A stretch of DNA of 64,000 bases, taken from assembly GCF_010671605.1 (NCBI RefSeq), contig NZ_JAABOO010000003.1, forward strand, positions 785,441 to 849,440, written 5' to 3'. A program made the translations under genes and the position numbers. Source of the stretch: Leptobacterium flavescens (GTDB lineage Bacteria > Bacteroidota > Bacteroidia > Flavobacteriales > Flavobacteriaceae). The notes under the pieces were generated by a model. The model saw only the letters and a list, made by a program, of their open reading frames with translations. It made no database searches and had not been told where the DNA came from. Shown here one piece after another: positions 18,092 through 27,327 of the stretch (its first letter is position 1; each line of letters begins with the position of its first letter).

Positions 18092-20146
18092 TTAATTTAT
18101 CACCTCAATACTCTTCAGAGCTTCCAGATATTCGGCAATATGTGATAGCGGAACGGGCCCGAATTGAGCCGAAACCATATTCCTGATCTCCTGTACGCTC
18201 CTTTTACCATCTACCAGGTTCAAAACCTCGTAAGCGTATTCCCCGCCGGAACCCCAAAGACCATTGTAGCCGAAGATCGCAGGTGCTTTTTTTGCCGGAT
18301 CGTAATGATCGGTAAAGTAGTTGTACCCGAAAACAGACATGGGCCCCTTAATATTTGAATTCCGTTTATATACGGTTGATCCTTCACCCGAAGCTTTAAT
18401 CTTCTTCCCGCTACCGGTATTAGCTTTTAGATTGGAGACAAATGCCGTATAATCCGAGCGGTGTTTTTTAGTGATATCAGCATATGGGGCCATAGAGTTA
18501 AAGCGTTCCATTTCGGTGACCCAAAAATAATATTTGGTGTTTTCCTGTTCGGCCGGACTCAACGATGACATGCGTTCCATCAGCTTGGAGGTACGCTGAA
18601 GCAATTGACGTTTTAGCAGATCGATGGTTGCTGTCAGGTCCTTACTTCCGAAATTTGCCAATTCTAAAGCACTTGCCGCTCCTATAAATCCGGCGCGTTT
18701 TAATTTGGTCGGATCTATATTTGCAGGTACATCGTAGTTCGTGTGTATATATCTATCAGGCCAGTCGTGAAGGTAAATGGAAGGGATCTTAAAAGAACCT
18801 TCACTATACACCTGAAAATCGCTTCCCATATGAAATTCGCCTAAAACTGCCTGAAGAGCTTCTTTTCCTCCTTCCTTAGAAGCCAGGGGAAACATGACCT
18901 GCTGCCCGCTGGCATAAGCGTTGGAACTCTGGTTGACAAAAGAACCAAAGGCTTCCGCTATATCATTGCTAAAACTGGACACACTTGCAGGGCCCCTGGA
19001 AACATGAAAAAGAGCCTTGGTTTCGGGACTTCCTCCCACCATATCCATATGTATATTGAATTTAGTTTTTCCAATGTATTCCGGCTTGTAGCTAAGGAGA
19101 GCCATGGTACCCTCTATTTCGGGAGACCAGACAAATCGTATGGTCCTCGCCGGACGATCTATCTTCCCTTCATCGATCAGTTTTTTTATGGTCCGGGCAA
19201 CCTCAAGGATGGCCATGCATCCGCTGGCATTGTCATTTGCTCCGGGCCTTGGATGATCCAGGTGGCAGCTAAAAGTAATCTCCTCTTCTTTTAATTCGGG
19301 ATCGGCACCTTCAATAATGGCAGTCAGTATATCGTAATATCCCGGATGCTGACCGGCTTTAACCTTTGCGTGCAGGCGAATATCTTCTCCTTTTTCCAGC
19401 CTTTCCTGAAAACTTCTCGCCTGTTTTAAGGACACCATAAAGGCAAATGTTTTGGTTTTTGCAAAAGTTGACAAATGCCCCCAGCGAATAAGGTTTTCAT
19501 TTTCTTTCCACCAGGCAGTAACCTGGTTCTGTGCATAACTAATGATCCCGACAGCGCCGTATTTTTCTATGGCTAAGGGTACTACGCTCTGAGGTTGGGA
19601 AGAAGTCAGTACCAGCTTGCCTTTCAGATCCTTGCCTTTATAATCTGCTTCGGAGGTTCCCTGACCAATATCTACGAGGGAAGCAGTTACCTCGCCGCTT
19701 TCACTGTCCTGTGCTAATACCAGGGGAATGGATTCCCAATCGGCAATTTTCGTTTTATGGACCCAGATATTGCCCGTATTCTCAACTTCCCAGAGTTCGG
19801 CAAACTCAACATCCCAGGCGGGCCTGGACTTCTGAGTTCCGTACATGATCTGTCCGTCGGCCGGGATTTTTATCAGTTCGATGCCTTCCAGACCGTATTT
19901 TTTCAGCTCGGCCTGGATAAAATCAATAGCTTTTTGATAATCCTCGGATCCCCTCATTCGATGAAGACGGGAAATGAATTCCAGGTTCCTTTTGGCAAGT
20001 TCTCCCGACAACTCCTGATCCAGGTGTGCGATCAATTCTTTTTGTCCTAAAGGAATATGTTGGGCATATCCTTCAAACATAAACAGTGCGAAAACAAAGG
20101 ACAGGATCATTGTCCGAAATTGTATTTTGATTTTCCCCGGGATCAT
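18092..20146 (-). CDS. Exported M28-family metallopeptidase
   Basis: This 684-residue protein has a signal peptide (ATG at codon 13, MILSFVFALFMFEGYAQ, is a plausible alternative start). A PA-like inserted domain lies at about 145-215 (GKDLKGKLVLTSS). The M28 zinc site includes SCHLDHPRPGANDNASG with H295 and D305, WSPEIEGT with the catalytic Glu, and HMDMVGG. The C-terminal roughly 190 residues form an extra helical region (VYKRNSNIKGPMSVFGYNYF) of unclear role. Aminopeptidase or dipeptidase activity is expected. It follows the DinB-like gene by 3 bases and is probably the last gene of that transcript. Confidence 0.88.
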   Translation of the reverse strand: MIPGKIKIQFRTMILSFVFALFMFEGYAQHIPLGQKELIAHLDQELSGELAKRNLEFISRLHRMRGSEDYQKAIDFIQAELKKYGLEGIELIKIPADGQIMYGTQKSRPAWDVEFAELWEVENTGNIWVHKTKIADWESIPLVLAQDSESGEVTASLVDIGQGTSEADYKGKDLKGKLVLTSSQPQSVVPLAIEKYGAVGIISYAQNQVTAWWKENENLIRWGHLSTFAKTKTFAFMVSLKQARSFQERLEKGEDIRLHAKVKAGQHPGYYDILTAIIEGADPELKEEEITFSCHLDHPRPGANDNASGCMAILEVARTIKKLIDEGKIDRPARTIRFVWSPEIEGTMALLSYKPEYIGKTKFNIHMDMVGGSPETKALFHVSRGPASVSSFSNDIAEAFGSFVNQSSNAYASGQQVMFPLASKEGGKEALQAVLGEFHMGSDFQVYSEGSFKIPSIYLHDWPDRYIHTNYDVPANIDPTKLKRAGFIGAASALELANFGSKDLTATIDLLKRQLLQRTSKLMERMSSLSPAEQENTKYYFWVTEMERFNSMAPYADITKKHRSDYTAFVSNLKANTGSGKKIKASGEGSTVYKRNSNIKGPMSVFGYNYFTDHYDPAKKAPAIFGYNGLWGSGGEYAYEVLNLVDGKRSVQEIRNMVSAQFGPVPLSHIAEYLEALKSIEVIN

Positions 20147-20149
20147 CTT

Positions 20150-20689
20150 TTATTTTTTAAGGTTTGAAGTTGTGTTTATTACTCTTTCCCCTGAAAAGAC
20201 CTGAACGCCTTCGGGCAGAGGGTTTCCTGCCATTCTCCTCCAGCTCTTTACCTGCCCCACGTGCGTAAGGGCATCAGAAATATGTCCGTTTAAAACAAAC
20301 CAAAAAGGGTATTCTGTTTTAGAGTGACTCCTTCTTGCCTTAAAGGACGATAATTCCTCGCAATCCATTTTCTTAAGCCTGTTGCTGAGTTCGGTATAAA
20401 GCTCCAGGGTTGACCTTCTCATGGCCTCAAAAGATGCGGGAGTGCCTTCCAGTTCACTTCCTCCACCCAGGGTCCTGTTGGCCGTTGAGGCGAGAATATG
20501 AATGTGTTTAAGTACTTCCAGGATATTCATACTTGATTCGCAAGGCCTGAATTCCAGTTCTTTTTCGGTAAGGCCTTCCGTAGCCCAGTAATAGCGAAAA
20601 CCCAATCCGTCAACAAAACGGGCAATCACATTAGATGCATTAATCTCGTCAGGAACATGGGGAATGGAAGAGTAGGGTAGATCGGTCAT
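20150..20689 (-). CDS. DinB-like four-helix-bundle protein
   Basis: This 179-residue protein has the DinB/YfiT layout: an N-terminal helix with RYYWATEGLTEKEL, a first metal-ligand region VLKHIHILAS and a C-terminal helix NGHISDALTHVGQVKSWRR carrying two histidines. DinB proteins bind a divalent metal, and some act as thiol-dependent transferases. The specific role is unknown. It lies between a SnoaL-like gene (11 bases) and an M28 peptidase (3 bases). Confidence 0.75.
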   Translation of the reverse strand: MTDLPYSSIPHVPDEINASNVIARFVDGLGFRYYWATEGLTEKELEFRPCESSMNILEVLKHIHILASTANRTLGGGSELEGTPASFEAMRRSTLELYTELSNRLKKMDCEELSSFKARRSHSKTEYPFWFVLNGHISDALTHVGQVKSWRRMAGNPLPEGVQVFSGERVINTTSNLKK

Positions 20690-20700
20690 TTTAGAAATAT

Positions 20701-21060
20701 TTAGTTATTTGGAATGGGTAAATTGTGCTGCCTTAGAAAAGACAGTTTATCCCAGTAACCTCTTTGAAATTTTATTTTGTTATCTATCACCTGGAAAAAT
20801 CCGCAGCCTCTCAGACCCATGGGGTCTTTCCATTCCAGGATAGCCCAGTTGCCATCCTCGAAGATATTTTCAACGATACAGTGCATATCTGCCTGGGAAA
20901 ATTCATTTTTAAACATTTCCCGTATAGCGCTTTTCCCTTTTACCGGTGTATTGGCTACCTGATGGTTAACAGCGTCTTCATGATAGAGCTCTGCCAGTTC
21001 GGGAGCTTTCCCCTCATTAAAAAGCGTAACCCATTTCTGTATAAGTTCTTTTGGTTGCAT
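20701..21060 (-). CDS. SnoaL-like / NTF2-fold protein
   Basis: I start this at MQPKELIQKWVTLFNEGKA (21060), giving 119 residues, because the longer frame would overlap chrA and its extra N-terminus does not fit the fold. The sequence has the SnoaL pattern: a helix, ELAELYHEDAVNHQ, GKSAIREMF and the late strand block GFFQVIDNKIKFQRGYWDKLS. The family includes polyketide cyclases and isomerases and many unassigned proteins. No substrate can be inferred. Confidence 0.75.
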   Translation of the reverse strand: MQPKELIQKWVTLFNEGKAPELAELYHEDAVNHQVANTPVKGKSAIREMFKNEFSQADMHCIVENIFEDGNWAILEWKDPMGLRGCGFFQVIDNKIKFQRGYWDKLSFLRQHNLPIPNN

Positions 21061-21140
21061 AATTAAACGATAGCGGAAGTAATGATTGAAAACGATTTTA
21101 AAGATAAAGAAAAAGTATGTAGGAAATACATTTTGAATAT

Positions 21141-22271
21141 CTAAATAAGCTGTAGCAAATAACCCAGGAGTGCACCGCCGATCACGATCCACATAGCGTT
21201 TATTTTTTTAAACCCGAAAGTGAGAATAAAGCTGATAAGTGCAATGATAATCCCTTCCCACCCTGTTAGTGTATCTTTTCCCATTTCGAAGAGTACGGCA
21301 AGCATCACGGCAACAGCCGCAATATTAACCGAATCCAGAAAGTATCCGAGGAGTTTTGATTTTCTCATTCTGGGAAGTAATGGATTCAGAAGAAGTACAA
21401 AGAGGAAGGAGGGTAGAAATATCCCAAGGGTAGCAGCTATAGCTCCCCAGAAACCTTGCAACTGATATCCGATAAAAGTAGCCGTAGAAAGTACAGGGCC
21501 CGGAGTGAACTGTCCTATCGCCACAGCATCGATAAGTTGCTGCCTGCTCAGCCAGCCTCTCATGACCAGTTCTGCATCCAGATAAGCGAATAAAACATAA
21601 CCACTACCGTACAGAACCGCTCCGACTTTAAGAAATACCCAAAAAACTTTAAGTGAACTCAGGTTGGAAGTCGAAAACACAGGAATTTGTATAAACAAGA
21701 AGGGGAAAATCGATTTTACATTTTTTGATGCCCCAGTCTTGATGTAGAAATATAGTATCCCAATAAATCCTGCACCCAGGAGGGCGAGTATTTCGTTTAG
21801 CCCGGACAGACTTGCCAGGAGTACTACCAGCCCCAAAATTCCCAGTTCCCATCCTTTGAGGGCTTTTTTACCCAATTTGAATACGGCTGCTGCTATAATT
21901 GCCAGTACCGCCGGTTTGATCCCGTAAATGAAGGGTTCTACTTTTGGCAGTTGCCCGTATTCTGCATATAGCCATGCAAAAATACCTGTAATCACTACCG
22001 CAGGGAAGATAAAACAGGCTCCGGCTACAAAAAGACCGGCTTTTCCTGCTCTTTCATGACCGCAATGCATGGTCATTTCCGTTGAATTAGGCCCGGGAAT
22101 TAAATTAGTTACTCCCATAAGGTCCAGGAAGTGCTGCCTGCTCATCCATTCTCTTTTGTTTACGATTTCCTCCTCCATCATTGCTATATGAGCAGCAGGG
22201 CCTCCGAAAGCAAAACAACCTAATTTAAAAAATACAATAGCAACTTCTTTTAATTTTTCTGTTGAGGTCAT
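21141..22271 (-). CDS. chrA: Chromate transporter ChrA, bidomain type
   Basis: This 376-residue membrane protein is made of two homologous CHR halves. The first has FFKLGCFAFGGPAAHIAMM and LIPGPNSTEM, the second FLKVGAVLYGSGYVLFAYL and FTPGPVLSTATFIGYQ. About ten to twelve membrane segments are visible. Characterised members export chromate, but many homologues act on unknown anions. There is no chrB or other metal-resistance gene beside it. A DUF6090 gene lies 10 bases upstream on the same strand. Confidence 0.9.
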   Translation of the reverse strand: MTSTEKLKEVAIVFFKLGCFAFGGPAAHIAMMEEEIVNKREWMSRQHFLDLMGVTNLIPGPNSTEMTMHCGHERAGKAGLFVAGACFIFPAVVITGIFAWLYAEYGQLPKVEPFIYGIKPAVLAIIAAAVFKLGKKALKGWELGILGLVVLLASLSGLNEILALLGAGFIGILYFYIKTGASKNVKSIFPFLFIQIPVFSTSNLSSLKVFWVFLKVGAVLYGSGYVLFAYLDAELVMRGWLSRQQLIDAVAIGQFTPGPVLSTATFIGYQLQGFWGAIAATLGIFLPSFLFVLLLNPLLPRMRKSKLLGYFLDSVNIAAVAVMLAVLFEMGKDTLTGWEGIIIALISFILTFGFKKINAMWIVIGGALLGYLLQLI

Positions 22272-22281
22272 ATGGTAAATG

Positions 22282-22944
22282 TTAGCGACAGGAATTGATA
22301 TTCTTCAGAACATCATTATAGCGGTCTATCAGTTGAAGATCCAGCTGATGCAGGAACCTCAGGACACTCATCAATTCTTTCATTTTTCCTTTTTGAAGGG
22401 CTTCTGCAGCCTTATTTACTTCGTTAAGGACCCTGTCCTGCAGATTGTACATACTTTCCAGGTCGTACAGGCATTCATAATCGAATTCGTTGGTAATATT
22501 GATAGATTTTGTAGTGTCCCATGCTATTTTGTTGAGTACGGGTAGTTCCAGTTCTATATGGGTTCCACCCAGATAGAGGTATTTTTTATCTGTAGTTTTT
22601 GTAGAATCGGTGTGAGTAAAGAAACCCGGGTACTTTTTCTGCAGCATATTAAACTCCTCAGGACTGGCAAGGACACGGGAAGAAGTTCCTTCATATATTT
22701 TTGTGTATTCTGAAAAAGCTTCCGTCACCAGGTGATAGCTTTTATCTGCGAACTCCAGTTCCGACTTATTGTTCTCGATTTCTTCCCTGATCTTGGCTAT
22801 GATCACTTCCTTGTCCTGCATCGACTTTTTGGAAGTGTTCCAGTTGTTGAACCAGATAGCCAGGTTGATCCCGATAAAAATAAGCAGGACCTCCCCGATA
22901 ATGTATTTCCAGTTAAAGTTATTTTTTAGTTTAAAAAAGCGCAT
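22282..22944 (-). CDS. DUF6090-like membrane-anchored protein
   Basis: This 220-residue protein has a short basic cytoplasmic N-terminus, one membrane segment (YIIGEVLLIFIGINLAIWF at about 14-32), then NNWNTSKKS and a helical soluble domain. The layout GE-(hydrophobic)-NNWN is the hallmark of DUF6090, a Flavobacteriia-abundant family of unknown function. It follows the next upstream gene by 2 bases and precedes chrA by 10, suggesting one transcript. Confidence 0.75.
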   Translation of the reverse strand: MRFFKLKNNFNWKYIIGEVLLIFIGINLAIWFNNWNTSKKSMQDKEVIIAKIREEIENNKSELEFADKSYHLVTEAFSEYTKIYEGTSSRVLASPEEFNMLQKKYPGFFTHTDSTKTTDKKYLYLGGTHIELELPVLNKIAWDTTKSINITNEFDYECLYDLESMYNLQDRVLNEVNKAAEALQKGKMKELMSVLRFLHQLDLQLIDRYNDVLKNINSCR

Positions 22945-22946
22945 TT

Positions 22947-23534
22947 TTATACGTTAAATTCCGACTTGTTTTCTGATAATGAATCTATTAAAACCAGGAA
23001 TTCTTTTTTTAAATTGTTTAGTTTTTTCTTTTCAACGCGGTAAAATAGAAAAAAAGCACCAATCATTAGCAAAAATAACCCAGCGCTTGCAAATATGGAT
23101 TCGGAATCACCAGGATCAAGAATTGATGAGATCATAAAAAAGTTAAAAATGAAAAAAAGGAGTAACATTAAAAAAAAGCCTCCTATAGGTATTTTGCTTA
23201 CGACCTCAATTTGATCCTTTGTCTTAAGAACTGCAGTCGCTCTGACGGGAATTGGAGTCGGAATGTGATTAAAGTCAAGCCAGGGCTCCCTGGGTCTGAA
23301 GTGTATTTTTCGAGAATTAGTGAATAAATATTTACCATATGATTTCTCAATAAAACGATTTACGGGAACTTCAAGATTATCTGTATTTATGCTAAAGATC
23401 TCTCTTTTCACAGGAATTCCAAGTTTAAGTAAAAAAGGAATAAAAAAGTAGTACCCAATTAACTCAATGGCATGAAGAGTTGTAAACAGACCAATAAATG
23501 ACCAGGCTAAGAGTAGAACAAAAAACAATTTCAA
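22947..23534 (-). CDS. Hypothetical multi-span membrane protein
   Basis: This 195-residue protein has two N-terminal hydrophobic segments (about 3-20 and 24-40), a roughly 75-residue soluble middle rich in Pro and Arg, and two further segments (about 118-137 and 145-162) before a Lys/Glu-rich tail. I recognise no family. The coding sequence looks more AT-rich than its neighbours. It sits 2 bases from the DUF6090 gene and is probably the first gene of that transcript. Confidence 0.6.
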   Translation of the reverse strand: MKLFFVLLLAWSFIGLFTTLHAIELIGYYFFIPFLLKLGIPVKREIFSINTDNLEVPVNRFIEKSYGKYLFTNSRKIHFRPREPWLDFNHIPTPIPVRATAVLKTKDQIEVVSKIPIGGFFLMLLLFFIFNFFMISSILDPGDSESIFASAGLFLLMIGAFFLFYRVEKKKLNNLKKEFLVLIDSLSENKSEFNV

Positions 23535-23594
23535 TCGGTTTTAGGTTAAGTAAAGAAACAAAAAAACGATTGAAGTGAAAACCTATTCTTCCTT

Positions 23595-24524
23595 TTAATA
23601 CCCCTTTTGAAGGGAAACCGTGTTCAGAAGCGGCTTTCCTTCGAGGAAATTCCGGTAATTCTCAATTACCTGATCTGCGGCCGAGTTTATATTGGTAAGA
23701 CTAGCTATATGAGGAGTGATCTGAATTTTAGGATGCTCCCAAAAACTGTGACACTCAGGTAACGGCTCCATAGTAAATACATCGAGCAGGGCTCCCGAAA
23801 GATGCTCCCGGTCTAAAAGATAGGTCAGATCGTTCTCTACCAGATGCTCACCGCGACCCACATTGATCAGATAGGCTCCTTTCTTAAGCTTCTGAAGGTT
23901 TTCGCGGTTTAAGATGCCTTCGGTCTGGTGTGTTAAGGGTAAAAGATTGATAAGAATATCTGAATTCGCAAGAAATCCATCTAACTCTTCCGCTCCGGTA
24001 TAAGCCTCAACTTTAGGGATGCTTTTTTCAGAAGCCGACCATCCTTTTACCTTAAATCCAAGCCGGGCGAATTTTGCTGCTACCAGTCCACCCATTTTAC
24101 CCAAGCCAAGAACGGAAACCGTTGTTTGGTCTACAGTCCTGTATTCCTTTTGCTGCCAAAGCTTCTCCTGTTGCTGCCTGGAATAATGGGAAAGTCCTTT
24201 CAGATGCTGCATTACAGCGGCAAGCAGGAATTCCCACATATCTTCGGAAAGACGCGAATCGACGATCCGGCTGATAATAATATTCTCATTCAGGTTCTGA
24301 GTACGGGTAATATGCTCTACGGCGGCACCGACCGATTGAACTACACGTAGGTTAGGGAAGCGATCCAGAATATCCTTTTCCGGTTTCCAGCAAAGTACAA
24401 AACGAACTGTAGCCGGGTCTTTAACCTGCGGAAATATGCTGACATCTGCCTGCATCAGCTTTTGCTTTAATATTTTCTCCCAGGGTTTCGGATCTTTATT
24501 GTTGAATACGATCAAAATACTCAT
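23595..24524 (-). CDS. ghrA: D-2-hydroxyacid dehydrogenase, glyoxylate/hydroxypyruvate reductase A type
   Basis: This 309-residue NAD(P)-dependent reductase has the Rossmann core VLGLGKMGGLVAAKFARLGF, the LPLTHQTEGILN segment and GAYLINVGRGEHLVENDL. The catalytic Arg is expected in VGRGE, Glu in DVFTMEPLPE and His in ITPHIAS. It most resembles GhrA, which reduces glyoxylate and hydroxypyruvate. Substrate use is inferred from similarity only. Confidence 0.83.
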   Translation of the reverse strand: MSILIVFNNKDPKPWEKILKQKLMQADVSIFPQVKDPATVRFVLCWKPEKDILDRFPNLRVVQSVGAAVEHITRTQNLNENIIISRIVDSRLSEDMWEFLLAAVMQHLKGLSHYSRQQQEKLWQQKEYRTVDQTTVSVLGLGKMGGLVAAKFARLGFKVKGWSASEKSIPKVEAYTGAEELDGFLANSDILINLLPLTHQTEGILNRENLQKLKKGAYLINVGRGEHLVENDLTYLLDREHLSGALLDVFTMEPLPECHSFWEHPKIQITPHIASLTNINSAADQVIENYRNFLEGKPLLNTVSLQKGY

Positions 24525-24540
24525 AGCGTCTAAAATTAAA

Positions 24541-24575
24541 AAGAAAAACCATCAAAAGTAAGCTTCTGATGGTTT
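24541..24575 (-). terminator. Intrinsic terminator of the metalloprotease gene
   Basis: AAACCATCA pairs with TGATGGTTT over a 12-base loop. Reading leftward the stem is followed by TTTTTCTTTTTAATTTT. A 16-base perfect palindrome, GTTTCCCTAGGGAAAC, lies between it and the stop codon at 24605-24620. Confidence 0.7.
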
Positions 24576-24624
24576 CCTTATTAACACTTGTTTGGTTGGA
24601 AAGTGTTTCCCTAGGGAAACGGTT

Positions 24625-27117
24625 TTATTTAGGATCTAAAATGTTATTTATACGCTGAAGAGCATCCTGTAAATGATATCTGCTCAACCTGTCTGAAGTT
24701 CTTCCGATAGCACTTCTGATGCTGGATCTTAGTGTTACCAGTTCTCCTCTTACAACAGGTCTGATATCAGATTGACTAACATCTACCTGGGTTCCTGCAA
24801 ATCTTCTGAATCTTGCCGGAACGTTTGGTTGCTCATTATTCATAAGGAATTCCATACGCTCAATATATGCACGCTGAAGATTTCTTCTGTACGTATCTAT
24901 CTTTCTTCCGGAAGCCAACTCACTGAAAAGTCCCCTTCTCAGGTCGCCCATCATGTTGATAATGGTATAAGCTTCGTTACCGTTAAGCGTTTCGTTTTCA
25001 ATTAAACGAGCCATTCTTCCGAAATCAAGGATATTGTTCAATGCTCTAACCTGTGTACCTCTTAAACGTTCTACACTACCGGCACTTTCAACTTTATTGA
25101 AAATATTTTCATCAATTAACCATTTAGGTGTTTTAAACAGTTCGTTTTGCATAAAGTTCATCGCTTTTTTCTGATGAGCTTTACTTACGTGTGTATAAAC
25201 GGCTCCGTCCTGGTCATAAGTTTTATAATATTCGTAAACTCCACCGATGTTTGAAGCAACATGCCCCATATATCTGTTGTACTGACCTAGTACCTGTCCG
25301 TACATGGTTTGCAGATCGCTGTAATCTTTACCGTCTTCTGCTGTCCATTTGATCAGGTTAGGAACTATTCTCTTAAGGTTGGCAATACCGTATAAACTGG
25401 CTTTTACCGCATCATCTCCAAGATCTTCTGTCTGAGAGCTAGGATCGATCACACCAAACTGCTGTCTTCCGAATCTGTACATCGGATCATCTGCATGATC
25501 AAGGATCCACTTGTCTAGAGTTTCTTTTTCGTCTTTTGCAGACTTGTCAAGAATAGGACGGTATCCCCAGTTGATAGCGTGCTTGTCATAGATCCCGATA
25601 TTAGGCATAAGAGCTACTCCTTTATCTTCCGGTTGTGCCACGTAGTTAAAACGCGCGTAATCCATGATAGAAGGTGCTGTACCGTATTTTTTGGTAAATG
25701 CAGCAGAACGCAGAGAATCTACAGGGTAAGCAACACTACTTCCCATATTGTGAGGTAAACCTAAAGTATGACCTACTTCGTGAGCAGATACAAAACGGAT
25801 AAGGCGTCCCATGATCTCATCTTTAAACGCAACACCACGTGCATCAGGGTTGATAGCAGCAGTTTGTACGAAGAACCAGTTACGTAATAAAGTCATTACG
25901 TTGTGGTACCAGTTAATATCTGATTCCAGGATCTCTCCGGAACGAGGGTCACTTACGTGAGGTCCGTTTGCATTCGGGATCGGAGAAGCCAGGTAACGTA
26001 CTACAGAATAACGTACGTCTTCAGGGCTCCATTCCGGATCTTCTTCTACAGTTGGAGGGTCTTTTGCTATAATAGCATTTTTAAAACCAGCTGCCTCGAA
26101 AGCTACCTGCCAGTCCTCAATTCCTTGTTTGATATATTTACGCCATTGTTCAGGAGTAGCACGATCTATATAATATACGATCTGTTTTTTAGGCTCAACA
26201 AGTTCACCTCTTTTAAATTTGGCAATATCTTCATCTTTAACTTCAAGTCTCCATCTGTCAAGATAACGTACCGTTTTACTTTCCTGAGCGTCCAGACCAT
26301 AGTCTACCTGTCCTCTTGCGAACCATCCGACACGTTGGTCAAAATAACGTCTCTTCATTGGAACTTTAGGAAGAAGGATCATAGAGTTGTTCATTTCCAC
26401 AGAAATGGTTCCTGTACTTCCGTTAGACGGTGGTCTTCCGGCAGCATATGTTTTTACATGTCTCGCTTCTATGTTACGAGGATAACTCTTAACAGATTCG
26501 ATAAACGATTTAGTAGCGTCTAAACGTGTAACTCTGTAATTTGTTCTTTGTCCCTGAGGTAATCCAAGAGCTTTTACATCTTTTTGGAACAGATCGGTAA
26601 CATCGATTACCGTAGAAGTAGAATCTTTACCGAAAGCTTTGATCGGGAAAGTGTATAGCACAGGCTCGAAGTTAGAATTTACAACCGCTTCCTTAACAGG
26701 AAGGGAATCTGCCGCATATACATTGTGAGAAACTACACGTAGAACTACCTTTTTGTCTTTTTTCTGCCAACGCAGTACCTGAGTGTTGGTCTTTCCTCCA
26801 CCGAATCCGTTTCCGGAAGCTGTTTTGGCAATTCTGGTTACCATCAGCATCTCTCTTTCGAAAAGAGAATCAGGGATTTCATAAAAGAATTTTTCATCTA
26901 TTTTATGAACGTTAAACAGACCTTTATCGGTCTTTGCATCTTTGGTAATTACTTTGCTATAAGGTTGGATAGCACCCTTTTTTGGTTTTGGTCTCGGAGC
27001 TGGTGCAGTAGGTGCTCCTTTCTTGCTTTTCTTTTTTTTGCGTTGTGCCTCAGCAGTATGGGAAACCGAAAAAACTAAGAACACAACAAGAAGTTTAAGC
27101 AGTATCTTTCTTGTCAT
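24625..27117 (-). CDS. Large exported zinc metalloprotease (DUF5118/DUF5117 type)
   Basis: This 830-residue protein begins with a signal peptide, then a basic Lys/Pro-rich linker (about 25-50). The order DUF5118-like N-terminal region, DUF5117-like middle and zinc protease core fits a widespread Bacteroidota family. The extended zinc signature HEVGHTLGLPHN begins at H446 and resembles metzincins, with a downstream PSIMDYARFNY that could be the Met-turn. It is encoded alone, with a clear terminator. The exact function of the family is unknown, but secreted proteolysis is likely. Confidence 0.88.
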   Translation of the reverse strand: MTRKILLKLLVVFLVFSVSHTAEAQRKKKKSKKGAPTAPAPRPKPKKGAIQPYSKVITKDAKTDKGLFNVHKIDEKFFYEIPDSLFEREMLMVTRIAKTASGNGFGGGKTNTQVLRWQKKDKKVVLRVVSHNVYAADSLPVKEAVVNSNFEPVLYTFPIKAFGKDSTSTVIDVTDLFQKDVKALGLPQGQRTNYRVTRLDATKSFIESVKSYPRNIEARHVKTYAAGRPPSNGSTGTISVEMNNSMILLPKVPMKRRYFDQRVGWFARGQVDYGLDAQESKTVRYLDRWRLEVKDEDIAKFKRGELVEPKKQIVYYIDRATPEQWRKYIKQGIEDWQVAFEAAGFKNAIIAKDPPTVEEDPEWSPEDVRYSVVRYLASPIPNANGPHVSDPRSGEILESDINWYHNVMTLLRNWFFVQTAAINPDARGVAFKDEIMGRLIRFVSAHEVGHTLGLPHNMGSSVAYPVDSLRSAAFTKKYGTAPSIMDYARFNYVAQPEDKGVALMPNIGIYDKHAINWGYRPILDKSAKDEKETLDKWILDHADDPMYRFGRQQFGVIDPSSQTEDLGDDAVKASLYGIANLKRIVPNLIKWTAEDGKDYSDLQTMYGQVLGQYNRYMGHVASNIGGVYEYYKTYDQDGAVYTHVSKAHQKKAMNFMQNELFKTPKWLIDENIFNKVESAGSVERLRGTQVRALNNILDFGRMARLIENETLNGNEAYTIINMMGDLRRGLFSELASGRKIDTYRRNLQRAYIERMEFLMNNEQPNVPARFRRFAGTQVDVSQSDIRPVVRGELVTLRSSIRSAIGRTSDRLSRYHLQDALQRINNILDPK

Positions 27118-27327
27118 AAGTTAAAAATTTAGTTTAAAATGCCCTCAAATAACCGCAAATATTATGGTTTCCGCTGTTAAGGTTTTCTTAAGGTTATATA
27201 CCTATTATATGTATAAGTAGAAAAATCACAAAAAAAGGCGATAAACGTTAAAGATTTCACAAAGAGCGTAACATTTTGATTTTTCAGTAGTCTTATTAAT
27301 AAATCAAAAAACGAAAAACCATTTAAA

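Noticed and set aside
25957..26523. 188-residue plus-strand frame opposite the metalloprotease
   Set aside because: It is a shadow of the strongly supported minus-strand gene, has no family features and reflects codon bias on the other strand.
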